Positions 36,108 through 48,474 of a stretch of 64,000 bases of DNA are shown one piece after another. The translations under genes and the position numbers were made by a program. The stretch comes from Cristatella mucedo (taxonomy: Eukaryota > Bryozoa > Phylactolaemata > Cristatellidae): contig WPIO01000024.1 of the NCBI GenBank assembly GCA_009760855.2, positions 4,092,501 to 4,156,500 of the forward strand. Direction: 5' to 3'. The notes below the pieces were generated by a model that made no database searches, was not told the origin of the DNA, and saw only the letters and a program-made list of their open reading frames with translations. How positions within the stretch are numbered: position 1 is the stretch's first letter; each line of letters begins with the position of its first letter.

Positions 36108-37105
36108 TATAATAATAATAATAATGTACTTGATAAAGCACCCTCAGAGAACTTAATCTCTTTCTAGGCACTTTACATTTACTGCAAAGCGAAATGCAAT
36201 TAAATGGTATATAAAACCATGCTTGAAAAACAAACAAAAAGAATAACATATTTAGGGGTGACATGCACAGGGTCAGCATGCAAATGTGGTTAGTGGTAGC
36301 AAGCACAGTGTCAGCACGCATATGCACGTGAAGGACGAGTCACAGGGACCCACTCAATGCTGTCCTAAATAGGCGTGTATTTAAGTTGCTTTTAAATGTG
36401 TTCAGGTCAGGGGATGTTCTGTCGCAGGTCGGGAGGGAGTTCCAATCTTTGGGAGCATACGAACTAAATGCAGGGTCTCCAAAGGATTTAAGGTTTGTAC
36501 GTGGTATTTCTAGGCTGTTGGATTCCAAAAAGTGGGTGGTACGATGCTTGGCCTGATGGGGGAATATGTCGGAGAGATAGGCTGGAGCCGTAGAATGAAG
36601 GGACCTAAAAGTGAGCGACAAAACTTTGAAGTCAATCCGTTGCTTGACTGGTAGCCAGTGCAGGTCGGCGAGAAGTGCAGTAACGTGGCAACTGTGATGC
36701 TCACGACAGACAAGCCTAGCTGCAGAGTTTTGCACCAGCTGCAATCGCCTGATCACACATGCTGGTAGGCCAGTGAGCAGTGAGTTGCAGAAGTCGAGAC
36801 GAGATGTCACGAATGCATGGACCAACTTAGACGTGGTATCCTTATCTAAACAAGACCGAATTTTAGCAATATGATGAAGCTGAAAATTGGCAGCTTTGAC
36901 CATGGAGCTGGTATGGTCGTCATTCTAACGTCATTCGTCATTCGTGATTCTAACGAGAGGTCGCTTTGGAATATGACACCTAGTATTCGAGCTGATTCGA
37001 CAGGAAATATGTTGCCAGAGCCAATTTTGAGAGTCAGCCTTTCCAATTTATGACTCACACTGGGTTTGCCCATAACTAGTAAGTTAGTTTTTGCTACCAT
37101 TGCTG
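36108..37105 (-). mobile_element. CR1/L2 retrotransposon, 5'-truncated
   Basis: The minus strand starts near 37105 in the KTNLLVMGKPS segment and has the thumb and C-terminal RT region (36340-36903, 187 codons open), the 3' UTR, the hairpin and an (ATT)n tail at 36108-36124. Near 36917-36955 the segment before the LSLDDHISS block contains extra tandem CATTC/GTCATTCGT words, a local duplication that breaks the frame. Confidence 0.85.
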
Positions 37106-37759
37106 AGCCTAAACATAAGCTATACTTGTCTGGATCTGGAAAGATAAAACCTCCCTAATAGCTCCCTCTTCTTAGAACTGGTCACTGCCAGTGATTGTTA
37201 TTAATCCATTCTAAAGAAATGGTGCAGCTACCATGTTTCAGGAGAGCCTAAAGAGGCGTCCTGGAGAAGCTCTACGGTGTGTTGAACTTAAAAGTTAATC
37301 TATACTAGAATTTTTTGAAAATTCGATAAATATAGATTTCAAACATCGCCACGAGGAAAAAAGGCTACCATCCCCGGACCTTTCAAATAAAAAATAATAC
37401 TTCTGCTAAAATGACACCTCTGCGTAAGCAGACTCGTAGTTATGTCAACATGGAAAGTGAGCCCTTGCTCGAGCGTTTTTAGCAACACATAAACTGATAT
37501 TGGTATGAATGCAATCAGTCTGCCTTGAAAATCACATCAATAATTATGAAAATGCCCTCTTTAACTTTTTTAAAGCCATGGTTTCAAAGCTTTCATCTAC
37601 GTTCTCTGGAGCCAGTAAGTCTGATGTGTGGTTTAACCACAAAAATGGTCGACTCACTTTTCACGACCTTGTTCCCTGGATCGAGTCCTACAATGAGTAA
37701 TATCTTTGCTGTTAGTGAAGCGGGGAGATAATGATAAACTCCTCTTCTGGCTCTCTCTC

Positions 37760-37816
<57 letters not shown>

Positions 37817-38682
37817 TTGTATATGTATATATATATTAGGTTATACAATTCCCTACATGAACATTGGGCATGTGCAGCCCCCAAGATTAATACGCTGGTT
37901 CTGCCATTAGCTTAATGCTTAAATAGATAACTTGATCATGTCCACCTTGAGTACAGGATAGAATCAGAGAATATCGGAACGTGGCTAGGTTTGCTCCTCC
38001 TCACAAGACGCTTTCAGTCAAAGAATTAGACTATGGCAAGCCGGAAGATAGAGCTTTAGATAACTCTTAGCTCGTTAAATGTCGACAGATAGTAAACAGG
38101 AGCCCCAAAAAGACTTGCAGTTGAATCTTCATGGGGCTCCATCAGAGCTACTTAAAATATTGAGACCTTGATTTTCTGCCGCTCTAGAGGTAAATTGCTA
38201 TCCAACCACTAAAAGCCATGCAGAATTCGCCTGCTTTGTTATTTACACAAGACTCTAAAAATTAATAAGCATTCAAATACACCTGCAGATACAGTTGGTC
38301 TTAACAATGCTATTCAATTATAGGTTGGCAAAGAATACTGCTCATTATTCAATCTTACATGCACCCGAATAGAATTGCTATTCTGCGAAGACGATTAGCC
38401 ACGAGCAATCGTTTTAGTCGCTTCTAGCACTCATTAACAACCACCTATGAGAGTCACCATTTGTAATTTGTTAGCGTTCATGTAATTTCAATTCATCCAT
38501 CCACGCCTCTTAACAATTTTCATGATACATTGCTGTGAATGGGGATAGGGGGTTAATAATCTTAGGCAAATTCGGTTGCTTCGGGGTTTGAACCATGAGC
38601 TAATAACCTATATATGCATAATTTAGTTCCATTCATTGTTTTTTCTCTGTATCTCCAATCCTTCCGAAATGTTATCTGGCAG
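37106..38682. other. Upstream region of the metalloprotease gene
   Basis: An earlier exon with signal peptide must lie here or further left, because exon 1 of the readable set starts in phase 2. I could not identify it. A 63-codon frame at 37509-37700 has no clear motif. Confidence 0.4.
37763..37836. repeat. (TA)n microsatellite
   Basis: TA run with a few interruptions, preceded by CTCTCTCT. Confidence 0.97.
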
Positions 38683-38923
38683 TAATTTCTTCCTGAAAAC
38701 GTTTATAGAATCTTCATTTACCAGAGTACACGTGACATCAGCTTCCACCAAAAACGATCGTGCAACCGTTTCCCATGATGTTAACTGCATCGTTACCATA
38801 GATGGTACTAAGATACACTTGAAACTGGTAGAAAATAAACAGCTGCTTATTACAACGCCCATATTTTATTTAAACCACAACAGCGAAATTCTCAGTCTTC
38901 GTGAGCCTGATCAAAAGTTCAAG
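38683..38923 (+). CDS. Reprolysin-like (M12B) gene, prodomain exon 1 of the readable set
   Basis: The open reading runs to AAG at 38923, followed by GTACAG. The proposed acceptor is the GGCAG at 38678-38682, but the left edge is the least certain of the set. The product (about 80 residues) has a stretch HDVNCIVTIDGTKIHLKLVE followed by NKQLLITTPIF. This is the usual b-strand pattern of ADAM-type prodomains (H..NC.V..DG..I.L.L..N..LL). It ends LSLREPDQKFK in phase 0 and joins exon 2 after a 74-base intron. A 79-codon minus-strand frame over it is a shadow. No signal peptide is visible, so at least one 5' exon is missing from this reading. Confidence 0.75.
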
Positions 38924-38997
38924 GTACAGAGCCAGGCAGCTTTATATACTTGAATGATAAACTATCGGAAGTTTAAAGTATGTTATTTTTTGCTTAG

Positions 38998-39090
38998 GAC
39001 ACGAAATTCTACCATGAGGCTAGCGGTAAGGCAGCCGTTGCTCTTACGCCACGATCAACACCAGGGACAGAATCTGACACGCACGAAATG
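38998..39090 (+). CDS. Reprolysin-like gene, exon 2 (prodomain)
   Basis: It is bounded by TTGCTTAG and GTACGT, 93 bases, phase 0 at both ends. It reads DTKFYHEASGKAAVALTPRS and continues to a Ser/Thr/Glu-rich end (DTHEM). The FYH..S..AA...T pattern is typical of the prodomain of ADAM/ADAMTS-like proteins (FYQD...GAA). It contains no cysteine, so no cysteine switch here. Confidence 0.85.
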
Positions 39091-39641
39091 GTACGTTTGA
39101 ACATGAGTTGGAGCTTCTAAACGCCTACTTGATATGCAACTTCTACAGTAATCCATGGACTGATTTTTTTTATATCCTATTGGTTGTAGCAAGACAGTTT
39201 TCTGATTTTACTGGGTAGTAAAGTATGCTGTTGCAGTAGGCCTGTTGATTTCGAAGAGAATTTTCACTGAGGAAATCGCCCAAAATAAAGTCACTGATAA
39301 CTGAACACGAGTTAAGTCACACATGGGAGCCCACATAAATAAAATATTTGCTCAGGCCAAAGTACGAAACTGAGGTTTTGAGGTAAATAGGGCTCCTGAA
39401 AATGAAACAGAACTTGTACATCCCGATTCATCCTGATACATTTTTAATTCAGAGGCAGGCTTAGGGTGTCCTATTAGATGCAGTTAGGTTGGACGGTCAT
39501 TTACGACAGTCCTGTCATTATTGCAGCTTTGAAAGTCATTTGTAACATGAAGGAGAGCAGTTTCAGTAAAATACTGCCTCTTTAACTCCGATTGAAATGT
39601 TTCGGACATTTAATTTTGTTCAATATGTGCAACCAGCAGCT

Positions 39642-39885
39642 TAATAATAATAATAATAATGCATTTGATAGAGCGCCCCAGAGAACTTAATCTCTTTCTT
39701 GGCGCTTTACATTTTCTACAAAGGGAAATGCAATTAAATGGTAATGAATAATATGGTTAGGGGTGACATGCACAGGGTCAGCATGCGAATGTGGTTAGTG
39801 GCAGCATGCACAGTGTCAGCAAGCATAAGCACATGAAGGACAAATCACAGGGACCCACTCAATGCTGTCCTAAACAGGTGCGTGA
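39642..39885 (-). mobile_element. L2 3' end fragment
   Basis: On the minus strand it carries the last codons of the RT region, the 3' UTR (GTGCTGACCTGTGC-like block), the hairpin and an (ATT)n tail at 39642-39660. At its 5' side it abuts a different RT relic. Confidence 0.8.
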
Positions 39886-40330
39886 CAAATGTTTCGAGAA
39901 TCTTTGACAGCAAAGAGAGAATGGAAACTGGGCGATAGTTTGCAAGGGCCTCCGTATCTAATCCAGGTTTTTTAGTATATGTAGAATGTTAAAAAATTTG
40001 AAGGACTTGGGTACAACACTTTTTTCCAAAGAAGCATTACAAATCTTGGGTATGCCAGTGCTAAGTTGGTCTACCAGTAAAGACTACAGAAATTATGTGA
40101 AAATGTCATCATGAGGCTAGCTAGTTTTAATAGTCCTTAGCATGGTAGCCGCATTGCATAAGAAAGCCTCAGAAAACCTTAAAAGGAAAGTCACTGGTTG
40201 TGATTCCAGAATTAATTTACTCGGAGGGGGCTTTAAGGAGTCCTGAATGTGCACAATTGCTTCAGCAGAGAAGGCAGGACAAATTTCGGCTGAGCCGTTA
40301 ATATCCAGGGAATCACACATCTCAACATTG
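39886..40330 (-). pseudogene. Fragment of a second non-LTR element, RT start and linker
   Basis: On the minus strand it reads ANYRPVSILSLLSKILETF-like residues at about 39886-39945. Before that a 67-codon frame (40117-40320) has the character of the endonuclease-RT linker (PAFSAEAIVHI, ending TIKTS). The NYRP block differs from that of the L2 copies here (SILSLL against SLLPFL), so it is another family. It is joined head to tail with an L2 3' end. Confidence 0.55.
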
Positions 40331-40899
40331 ACAAGTTAATCGTTTACTGTCCTATACATATTAATATGAGAGCTATTATCTAAAAATCTTACAAGCCAGC
40401 AATCCACTTGTAAGGAAATCTGATGGAGAATTAATCAAAAGTTGGCATGCGTTTTCTTTCCAACTTTAAGGTTTTAGCATTCATATTTTAAAAGGGAAAT
40501 GTGTGGAATGATAGGTTAGGATTCACGAAAGGTAAGCTATGTTTCAACTTTCGAGTCATCTGGGCTAATTTTTTCACTAAAATCGATAACCATAATTAGT
40601 GTAAATTACAGCATAAGCTACTGCAGTGCAATTGATCAAGGCGATGTAAACTTGAATCATGTTCTATTGCGCTGATCGATTATTTATACTTGATGAAACA
40701 CTTCTACAGCTTTGTGGCATGGAATTTTTTGAGGTTCTCCAAAATTTAGTTTTCAAAAGCATTCCTGGCCTTAGGTACATCCCTAGTTCGTACATAACAT
40801 TGGGATAGTATGTTAACACTTCGGCATTTATGCAAATAAACATACTTAGGCATTTAGTGTCATGATATATGCCTATGTCAGCCCATTTCACAGTTCTTT

Positions 40900-40985
40900 A
40901 ATAATAATATAATAATAGTTCTCTTGATAAAGCGCCCCCAGAGAAGTCAGTCTCTCTCTCTCTAGGCGCTTTACATTTAACATAA
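40900..40985 (-). mobile_element. L2 3' tail fragment
   Basis: An ATT-rich tail, CTTGATAAAGCGCCCCCAGAG, a TCTCTCTCTC run inside the hairpin and GGCGCTTTACATTT. Only the terminal 85 bases of the element are present. Confidence 0.75.
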
Positions 40986-42872
40986 TTTGATTCAATTAGA
41001 TACATAGTTTATTCAAAGCAGCAATATCAGCAGATCTCACATCAAGGGTTAATAGCCAATAAATAATGATTGCACCAGAATCGACCTCTGTTTCGTGGAA
41101 TTTGTGTATTTAGTCTGTTACAGACGCATAATGATCGCCCGAAAAGTGGTCTAATGTCATTTAAAAATAATTCTTAAATAGAGATGGCTTTAAGCTCTCA
41201 CCAGGCTTACCTTTTGTCTAATGAGAGCTAGAAGTAGTGACCGGGCACAAGCAAATATTAGTCACTCTGTATTCACTAGATTTATTTAATCAAACAAAAC
41301 GGTGGTCCAGCAAATGCAAACTTGATACCAAAATGTAGTTAGCACACATAGTCATTGTACCAAGATCAAAAGTGGGTAATTACCAAGTTCCTAATTTTAA
41401 TAGCAATTATTGCATTTCCAAAAATAGTACTGCTTAGATAAGCATTATCATATTGTCCATAGAAACAAGAGAATAGCCAAAACACACAAATCCACAAGTG
41501 ATTGACCAACCAAGAAGCATGGAAAGCATCATATGCATCATCAGTATAACCAGGGAACATTAACGACATTATTCTGATGTAGAAATTGAGTGTACCCTAA
41601 TTTTGCAGGGGTGTAGTCGAGTGGTTATTGAAACAAATTGTTAACTGATGAAATGTTTTTAGTTTTAATGAACGTGAAAGAAGGATGCTCAGTCATCCTT
41701 GAATTTAGTTCTGCCACACTGGCTCTGCAGTTTCGTTCGTGCAGCTGGTCAGTTGGTAAATCAGCATTGCCTAAGACTACTGAAATAGTAATTGAAAAAT
41801 AACGACTGGTAAGCTAGCAATTTATGCGTTTCCACTGTTGATTAAAAGCTCTAGTAAACCAAAGCAACATCAAATTCCCTACGTTATAACATGCACAGTT
41901 GCCATATGGTGTATCTGAACAGACAGCTTTCCATTTAACTGCAACATGTCACTTATGGCTTGATGGCTCAAAATAAAATCTTGGTAAAGTAAGTGCATGC
42001 CAGCCTAATATGATTAAGCAGTTCTTACTTTATGACTAATTAAACATTGGGCACATCCATATCCTTAAGACTTATGTCCCCATATAATGTATTTGAGAAA
42101 TAAATAAATGACCCTACGAACTTCAGGAGGCAACTTCAAGTTTCTAAGGCTTAACCCAAAACTTTAATCAATTTAGCATTTCTTGTACACAAAAATTTAA
42201 GGGTTGGCAATTAGTTGAAGTTTAATTACCATTTCTGTTGATCTATTTCATAATTGGCCTAGACTGGTTTTGTCTCAAGTACCTTATCAGTCAATGCTCA
42301 CTGCAATACCATACTCTACCTAATGTTTATGGCTATGGCCATGGATCCATGCTGACTAAATAAAATTAAACTTGATTTTGCTTTTCAAAGGCATCATTTA
42401 GGAGAGTGTAATTAGTCTATGTATTCAACAGTAAAAGTCCATTTCCGATGAATATAAGTATTAGTTAGGGAATAAACCTTGATTATCTGGCGTCTGATTG
42501 AGTATTTGTAGCTGTAGTTTCAACTGCTGCCTGCCCATGAAGATTTTTAGAAATGTTGAAGCTCCATTCTTCGGAAAATTTAGAACTCCGAAGGTAAAAA
42601 ATGTCAAAGATTGTTTACTATATCTTGAGAATATATGATTGCCGTGGGGTTGTCTGATCGTTCCAGCATTTTATGGCATAGTAATCAGATCAGGACAACG
42701 TTTTGTTGAATTTCACGATTATGTGCTTGCATGATGTAGTAATGATAGATACTGTACAGTAGAAAATGGTATTTTAGGTCTAAAGCTTGCTAATCTCTCA
42801 GTTTTACGTTGTCAACATAAGCTCATGGAATGCTGTCATTTAAGGTTCATGAATCTGTCTAAATAGTAAATT

Positions 42873-42900
42873 TGTATGTGTGTGTGTGTGTATGTGTGTG
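42873..42900 (+). repeat. (TG)n tract
   Basis: Short TG microsatellite with one TA interruption. Confidence 0.9.
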
Positions 42901-43421
42901 CATGTCTAAATAGTCTTCTTACGCTTGCTTCTAAGTTTTCATGTTCCTTAGCTGTTTTTGTTACTACATTTTGATCACTAACAAAAATTTTAATCCCAAA
43001 CCTAGGTTACATGCAGCTAAGCTGCTTTGCTTTATGCCTTTTGTGCTATAGTTCTACGTTGGCACGAATGCAATATATCGATTAGGTTTAATTTAATTTT
43101 GTTCTCACATAATCGTGATAACTGCAGTAAAAGTAGCTGGCTTTTAAAATCTCAGTCATGGCTTGCAATGAAACCGTCTTAGCTCTACTAGACTTGAGAG
43201 GGACTTATCATGGCTAGATACAGCTATTTCACCCTAATACACAGCTTCATCGACAACCGCTTCAAAACGATTCACATTTTAAGTAAGATCTGAAGCTTTC
43301 CTGATTTCACAACTCCCTAGTTTAATGAAATAACACACCAATAAGCATTTCTTAGTTTTTGGAAGTTAGTGCTTTTTTTGTTCCTGAACAAAGGTTTATA
43401 TTACGTTTTTTCATCATGCAT

Positions 43422-43642
<221 letters not shown>

Positions 43643-44768
43643 TATTAGCTTGATTGTGGTATTTCTATGGTGACTTAGAGATAAGCAGAAACATTGATGA
43701 TAATTTGCTAATTTGCATTATGAACTTATAAAGGTTTTTTAAAACCTTGGGCCAAGGCATTATTGCAGCACGGCTCCCTTTTTGCTGTCACCCGAAGGGT
43801 GGGCTGGTACATCAGGCACTTCTGATTTTACCAGCTGAGTTGGCATACCGAAAATATGCTAGTTTCAGCGTCATGATGATGTAAACCTAAATCTATCACA
43901 TGCCTGCCTTTGGTAAAAGGGGAAACGCATTAATAGGATTCCACTTGATTGATTGTGGTGGGGGGGGTTACTACACAAGGGAGTCTCAGCAGCTTTGTCA
44001 GCAGCTAATTGATGCCCACCTTGTAAAGGAAAAGTTAAGCTTTGCACTATATTTGTACAGCTCAGTTTCCGTATGTAGTACAACTGGCGATTTTTACTAA
44101 TTATTGTGAAACGGCCTGTTTATGTAACTGAAAGAGCAAAGCTAGCGTGAGAGTGCCAATTGTTGTAAGCAAAGTGTAAAGAAGAAACAAAGCTAGATAG
44201 TGCCGTTAATAAAAACTCTAAGCAAATGTCGCATATGGCTGCCTCTAATACTTTAGAAGACTAAAAAAGCTAAGCTGTCTAAAACCATGTGAGTGCTGCT
44301 CCAATAAAAAGATGAATATAAAAGGATACTAAAGGTAGGATTCAAGAACCAGCCGATCATGGTCGCGATATGCAGTCCTCACCAGAGGTAAGGCAAGCAC
44401 CCCAGCTTCGCTGGGCTATTCCAGAAGGTCAGAAGATTGCTAGATCTTCGAATAAAGTAACAGATACGTTTCATGACTAGCCATCGGCATAAGGTATTTC
44501 CGTTATAGGTGTTTCAAAGTTTAGAGTTAATTTTATAATTAACGAACCTTTGACGCTTTCTAACTAAAAACTTACAAACAAAGAACAAACTTTAAACTAT
44601 AAATAAAATCATATAAATTCATTTTTTATCGTTCCATTAAGGACATGAAATGAGAGCACTCTATCGAAAAAAAAACTTGGCAAACAATCCCACAATAATA
44701 ACTAGCATTTAAAGTTTGTAAAAACCGTGACCATTTTTTTAATTGACTTCGTTTAAGTATTATTTTAG

Positions 44769-44907
44769 GATGGACTAATATTTCATGGGATTTCAACTTA
44801 CCGAATAAGTAAAATCAATCCCAATTCAAATGGCAATGATCCTAATTCTGGACACGATCATGAGGTGAAAAAGATACAAAGGCCTGATGGGCCAACCAAC
44901 TTCGTGC
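44769..44907 (+). CDS. Reprolysin-like gene, exon 3 (end of prodomain)
   Basis: It follows TATTTTAG and precedes GTGAGT, 139 bases, phase 0 to phase 1. It reads DGLIFHGISTYRISKINPNS, then an Asn/Asp/His-rich stretch (NSGHDHEVKK) and RPDGPTNFV. The DGLIxxGxxxYRI block is the standard end of an ADAM-type prodomain (G.I...TYRIEPL). The last base joins AG of exon 4 to make CAG (Gln). The exon is too short and too interrupted at its ends to show up as a long open frame. It was found by looking for the phase needed between exons 2 and 4. Confidence 0.85.
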
Positions 44908-47269
44908 GTGAGTATAACAGCAAAAGCACACTATATGTATTCTGTTAATCTCATTGAAAGGGAGCACATGATCTAAAAATTCGGGTTATGATACTGATTC
45001 TAACCTTGAATTTTTTTATTAAAAATACCTTCAAGCAACTATCACTGGTCAGTTTATCAACTCTTAGGAAGGTTCGTTCCCACTGGTTAATGCTTATCAA
45101 GAAGTAGCTCTGTACCTAAAGTCTAGCTAAGGTCTAGCCTGGCAAATTACTTTTCAAATTTCATATTTTATTTTCGAGGACCCAGTGCCTGATTCAGGAG
45201 TCAAACAGAATTCAAAAACACCTAGCCCACGTATACAAGGTAGTAAAAACAAAATGCGAACTTAGGGCTATACAAAAGACAGAATGCAAATAATGAAATT
45301 AAATAGCTTAAAAACACACAAAAAACTACACAGGCATTTTTGCAGGCTAACTAACAAGCAGTCAAACAGTTTTAAGCGGAAAATCTATGGACGAACTGTA
45401 AAAAGCATACCAAAAAGTGCTAAATATATATATATATATATTTCGACATCACTGGCTACTAATTTTATGTTCCTAATATTTTACCAGAACTTTGACCAAA
45501 AATAAACTCAATTCTACGGGTTTTAATGGTCTGTAAGAGACTACCTTCAGTTGAAATTAGGTAAATTGTGGGATTTCTTTAGAAGAGATATAAAGCAGGA
45601 ACATTCTTTGATATAACACGTAGTAATATTTTGATCACGAAAGGGAAGCTCGCTCATGTAAAACAAAATGACATTCATTGGTTTTTGTTAAAGGAGATTC
45701 TATGGAGTGGATAGAACGTTTTTGGATTGCAATGGATGGATTGTAGATTTTGGCCAAATGTTTACGAATTAGTTTAAAAGTAACTCTCTCTATATATATT
45801 TTCCGCAATTTTAAATTTATTAGTCGTTCCTTCACATGTTTAAATCAAATTCTGATCCGTGGGAGACGTATGCAATTCCAATCACATTTCCACCAAGCAG
45901 TAAAGTATTCAATTATAACCACCGGACAGGTGGCTAGATTTTCTGAAATGGCTGCTGAATAATTTCAGATTCATCTTTCAGTCGCATCTGTATCGTGTTA
46001 AAATAGCCTCAATATCAGTACGTGATTGAGAGGCAGACTTTAAAATATTGGTCTTCACGTATTTATAAACCAGAGCAAGTCATTATCTATTATAGTGAAT
46101 TCTCTATTACTGCTGTTCGACAGGAATATAAATAAAGCTGTAAATTCAGCATATTTTAAGTTGGTAAGCAGGTTTGCCTAGTGGAAAAGTAATATAAGCT
46201 AGTCTGTAAGGAATACAAATTCTAGTTTTTCTCATAAAGATTTGCAATGGGATGAAAGTTAATGATATATTAAGCCGTAATAGTGACGGTTTTTAAAGCC
46301 TATCGGATGATATGGTCGAAATCAGCAGTATTGTCTGCTTAAGATAAATTTTTCCTTGACAATTTATATTTACAAGCTTAGAGTTTGGTTTATTAGGACT
46401 TTAGTTAGGAAATAAAGAGGTTGTTTCTGAGTGTCCACAAAGGTGCTTATTACACATTTCATGAGCTCACCCATTATTCTATGAAGTTTTTCAGCTGATC
46501 GCAGTCAAATTTAAAGTAAGATATAGCTTTCTAGTTGTTCAGAGATGACATTTTTGTTGTCATAGCAGTTAAACAGGTCTCAATGAAAGCATAAGGACGT
46601 ACTCTTAGGTAATATAGGCCATTGATCTTATATCATAGCACATCTCCAAAGTAAGGAACAACTTGGACGGTGAGTATATTTGTGATGAAATTGCAGCAAG
46701 CCATTAGTGTTGCTCTTTTAAATTAGCTCTCCCTCTTGAATCTTTTATCAGCTGGGTGTGCATTTGTGTTGAAATACGTGTGACTGGCTGAGCTGAGCCC
46801 ATTTTATTAGATAGGTAATATAAAATCCTAGGTAGAGTGTTTTTATATAGCTAGGAATTACTCTATATCGTCAGTCAACTCGAGAACGTTTGCTTTGATC
46901 TAAATGCAAATGAAATACAAACATCTTTCCAGGAGTTGAGAGATTTGAGAGCTATTAGGCGAGGATGGATAATAGTTCAGATTTCAACATGTAAAATCCG
47001 ATTTAAAAGCCAACCCTAACTTGTGTCTAGATATTACTTTTTCATTAGGGAGAGTATTGACTTTGAAAAATGCTGACCAATCTCAAATTACGGAAACGCA
47101 CTATATTTGAAAGGCTTTGATAATTACCGAGAGAATTTTTTCTGACTCCAAAGTGTTAATTGCGGAAAGTTAACTAATGTCTATTCCTTGTAGATGTAAA
47201 AGACTAGGAAGCAACAATATGCAAAATTCCCCTCAAATAAAAAACAGTAATCAAAAATTTTTCTTATAG
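44908..47269 (+). other. Intron 3 of the reprolysin-like gene
   Basis: GTGAGT...TTATAG. It holds a small TA tract at 45424-45441. Nothing else is recognised, and short frames at 45284-45962 lack motifs. Confidence 0.7.
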
Positions 47270-47399
47270 AGACAAGCCAAGGAGGTCAGCAAGCAATTAC
47301 AGAAGGAACAACGTCGGCTCAGATGCGGTATCGCCGAACACCAAAAGACAGCTATGAGATTGATCTTTTGTATGTCCTCGACTTTTCCACATATCAGAG
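47270..47399 (+). CDS. Reprolysin-like gene, exon 4 (furin-type site and start of the catalytic domain)
   Basis: Between TTCTTATAG and GTAAGT, 130 bases, phase 1 in and phase 2 out. It reads TSQGGQQAITEGTTSAQ, then MRYRRTPKDSYEIDLLYVLD, then FSTYQ. RYRR fits the R-x-K/R-R furin consensus, at the place where ADAMs are cut from their prodomain. YEIDLLYVLDFS is the first strand of an M12B catalytic domain (YEIELLVVID.S.Y). No cysteine is present in exons 2-4. The correct frame is not the one with the longest flanking open stretch, but it is the only one that joins exons 3 and 5. Confidence 0.87.
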
Positions 47400-47884
47400 G
47401 TAAGTTTCAGAAACTGTTTTGAGTATCTAAGTGAACATAACCTAGTAACTAAGCATAGTAAAATAATCAAAGTCATTATGCGATACATCGCCGTCGGTAA
47501 TTTTTAAAAGCCTCAACAATTTAGTGGGTGGTATCCAAGAGGGTTATACAGAGCTAATCAATGCCTTTCTGGATTTTAACAAGCAAAATGTAGCCAAATA
47601 ATGTATCTCACTCCCAAAATACCAAGAGATAAGCATAGGTGGGTGAGAAGCATAGTCGTGAAGGTGAGTAGCATTGAAATAGTAGGATAATAGGGTCGGA
47701 ACGGACGTGATACTGTCGTCAACTGGACGGCGTAGGTCGCTACATAAAATTCTTCCAAACGACTGGCTAGTAATCTTACCTGAAAAGCATAAGCTCACCG
47801 ACATTCACCAAAGTGTCAACAATGGTATTTTAGCAAAGGAAAGAAACACCTAATGTAGGAATAATCTAATATTGATTTATCAGT

Positions 47885-48030
47885 ATAGAACCTTAAGAGA
47901 ACTCGATCTCTATTCAGGTGCTTCACACATGCCACTGGGCTCGAGCCTATGACCCCGGCCTTCAAATGCAATGACTTTGAGTCGGGTCGTCAAAGGCAAG
48001 CACGTTAACCAGTGGACCAAACAAGGGCGG
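47885..48030 (-). mobile_element. SINE family 1, copy 3
   Basis: The minus strand shows GGTCCACTGGTTAACGTGC (A box region), an insertion-like widened middle, GGTCATAGGCTCGAGCCC (B box) and the hairpin GAAGCACCTGAATAGAGATCGAG. It lies in intron 4. Confidence 0.7.
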
Positions 48031-48474
48031 CTTTAAACAAGGATTCTGAATCAATGGTAGCACTTCAAGTATGACGTAACTAAGCGCTTTGGACAATTTG
48101 GTCAAGCTTGATAATTTGGCTCTTGACAGGCTAATAAATAGAGCCATTTCAGCTTCATTAGTAAATTATACAAACTGAATACTATTCTGTTTTTGTTAAC
48201 TAGCCTACCGTTTTAAAGATTTCTAAATGAATTACAGCTGCGGCAGTTTTGTGAATGTAAATGTTATCAGGGCACTGGTTCTCTTCATTATGTAACGTGA
48301 AAATTCTATTAATACCTTATTGCTGGAAAAGATTTCTTGAAACATTCGATTTTGGTAGCTGAATAGTAAATATATAATCTATTCGATCAATTTTTCAGGA
48401 ATTATATATCGATCGCATGTTTTTTAGTCAGCCTATTAGCAGATCTGTAATTAACCACAATGAAATAACAGGCT

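Noticed and set aside
47576-47804. Two overlapping minus-strand frames of 60-86 codons
   Set aside because: Mutually overlapping frames in intron 4 without any recognisable domain.
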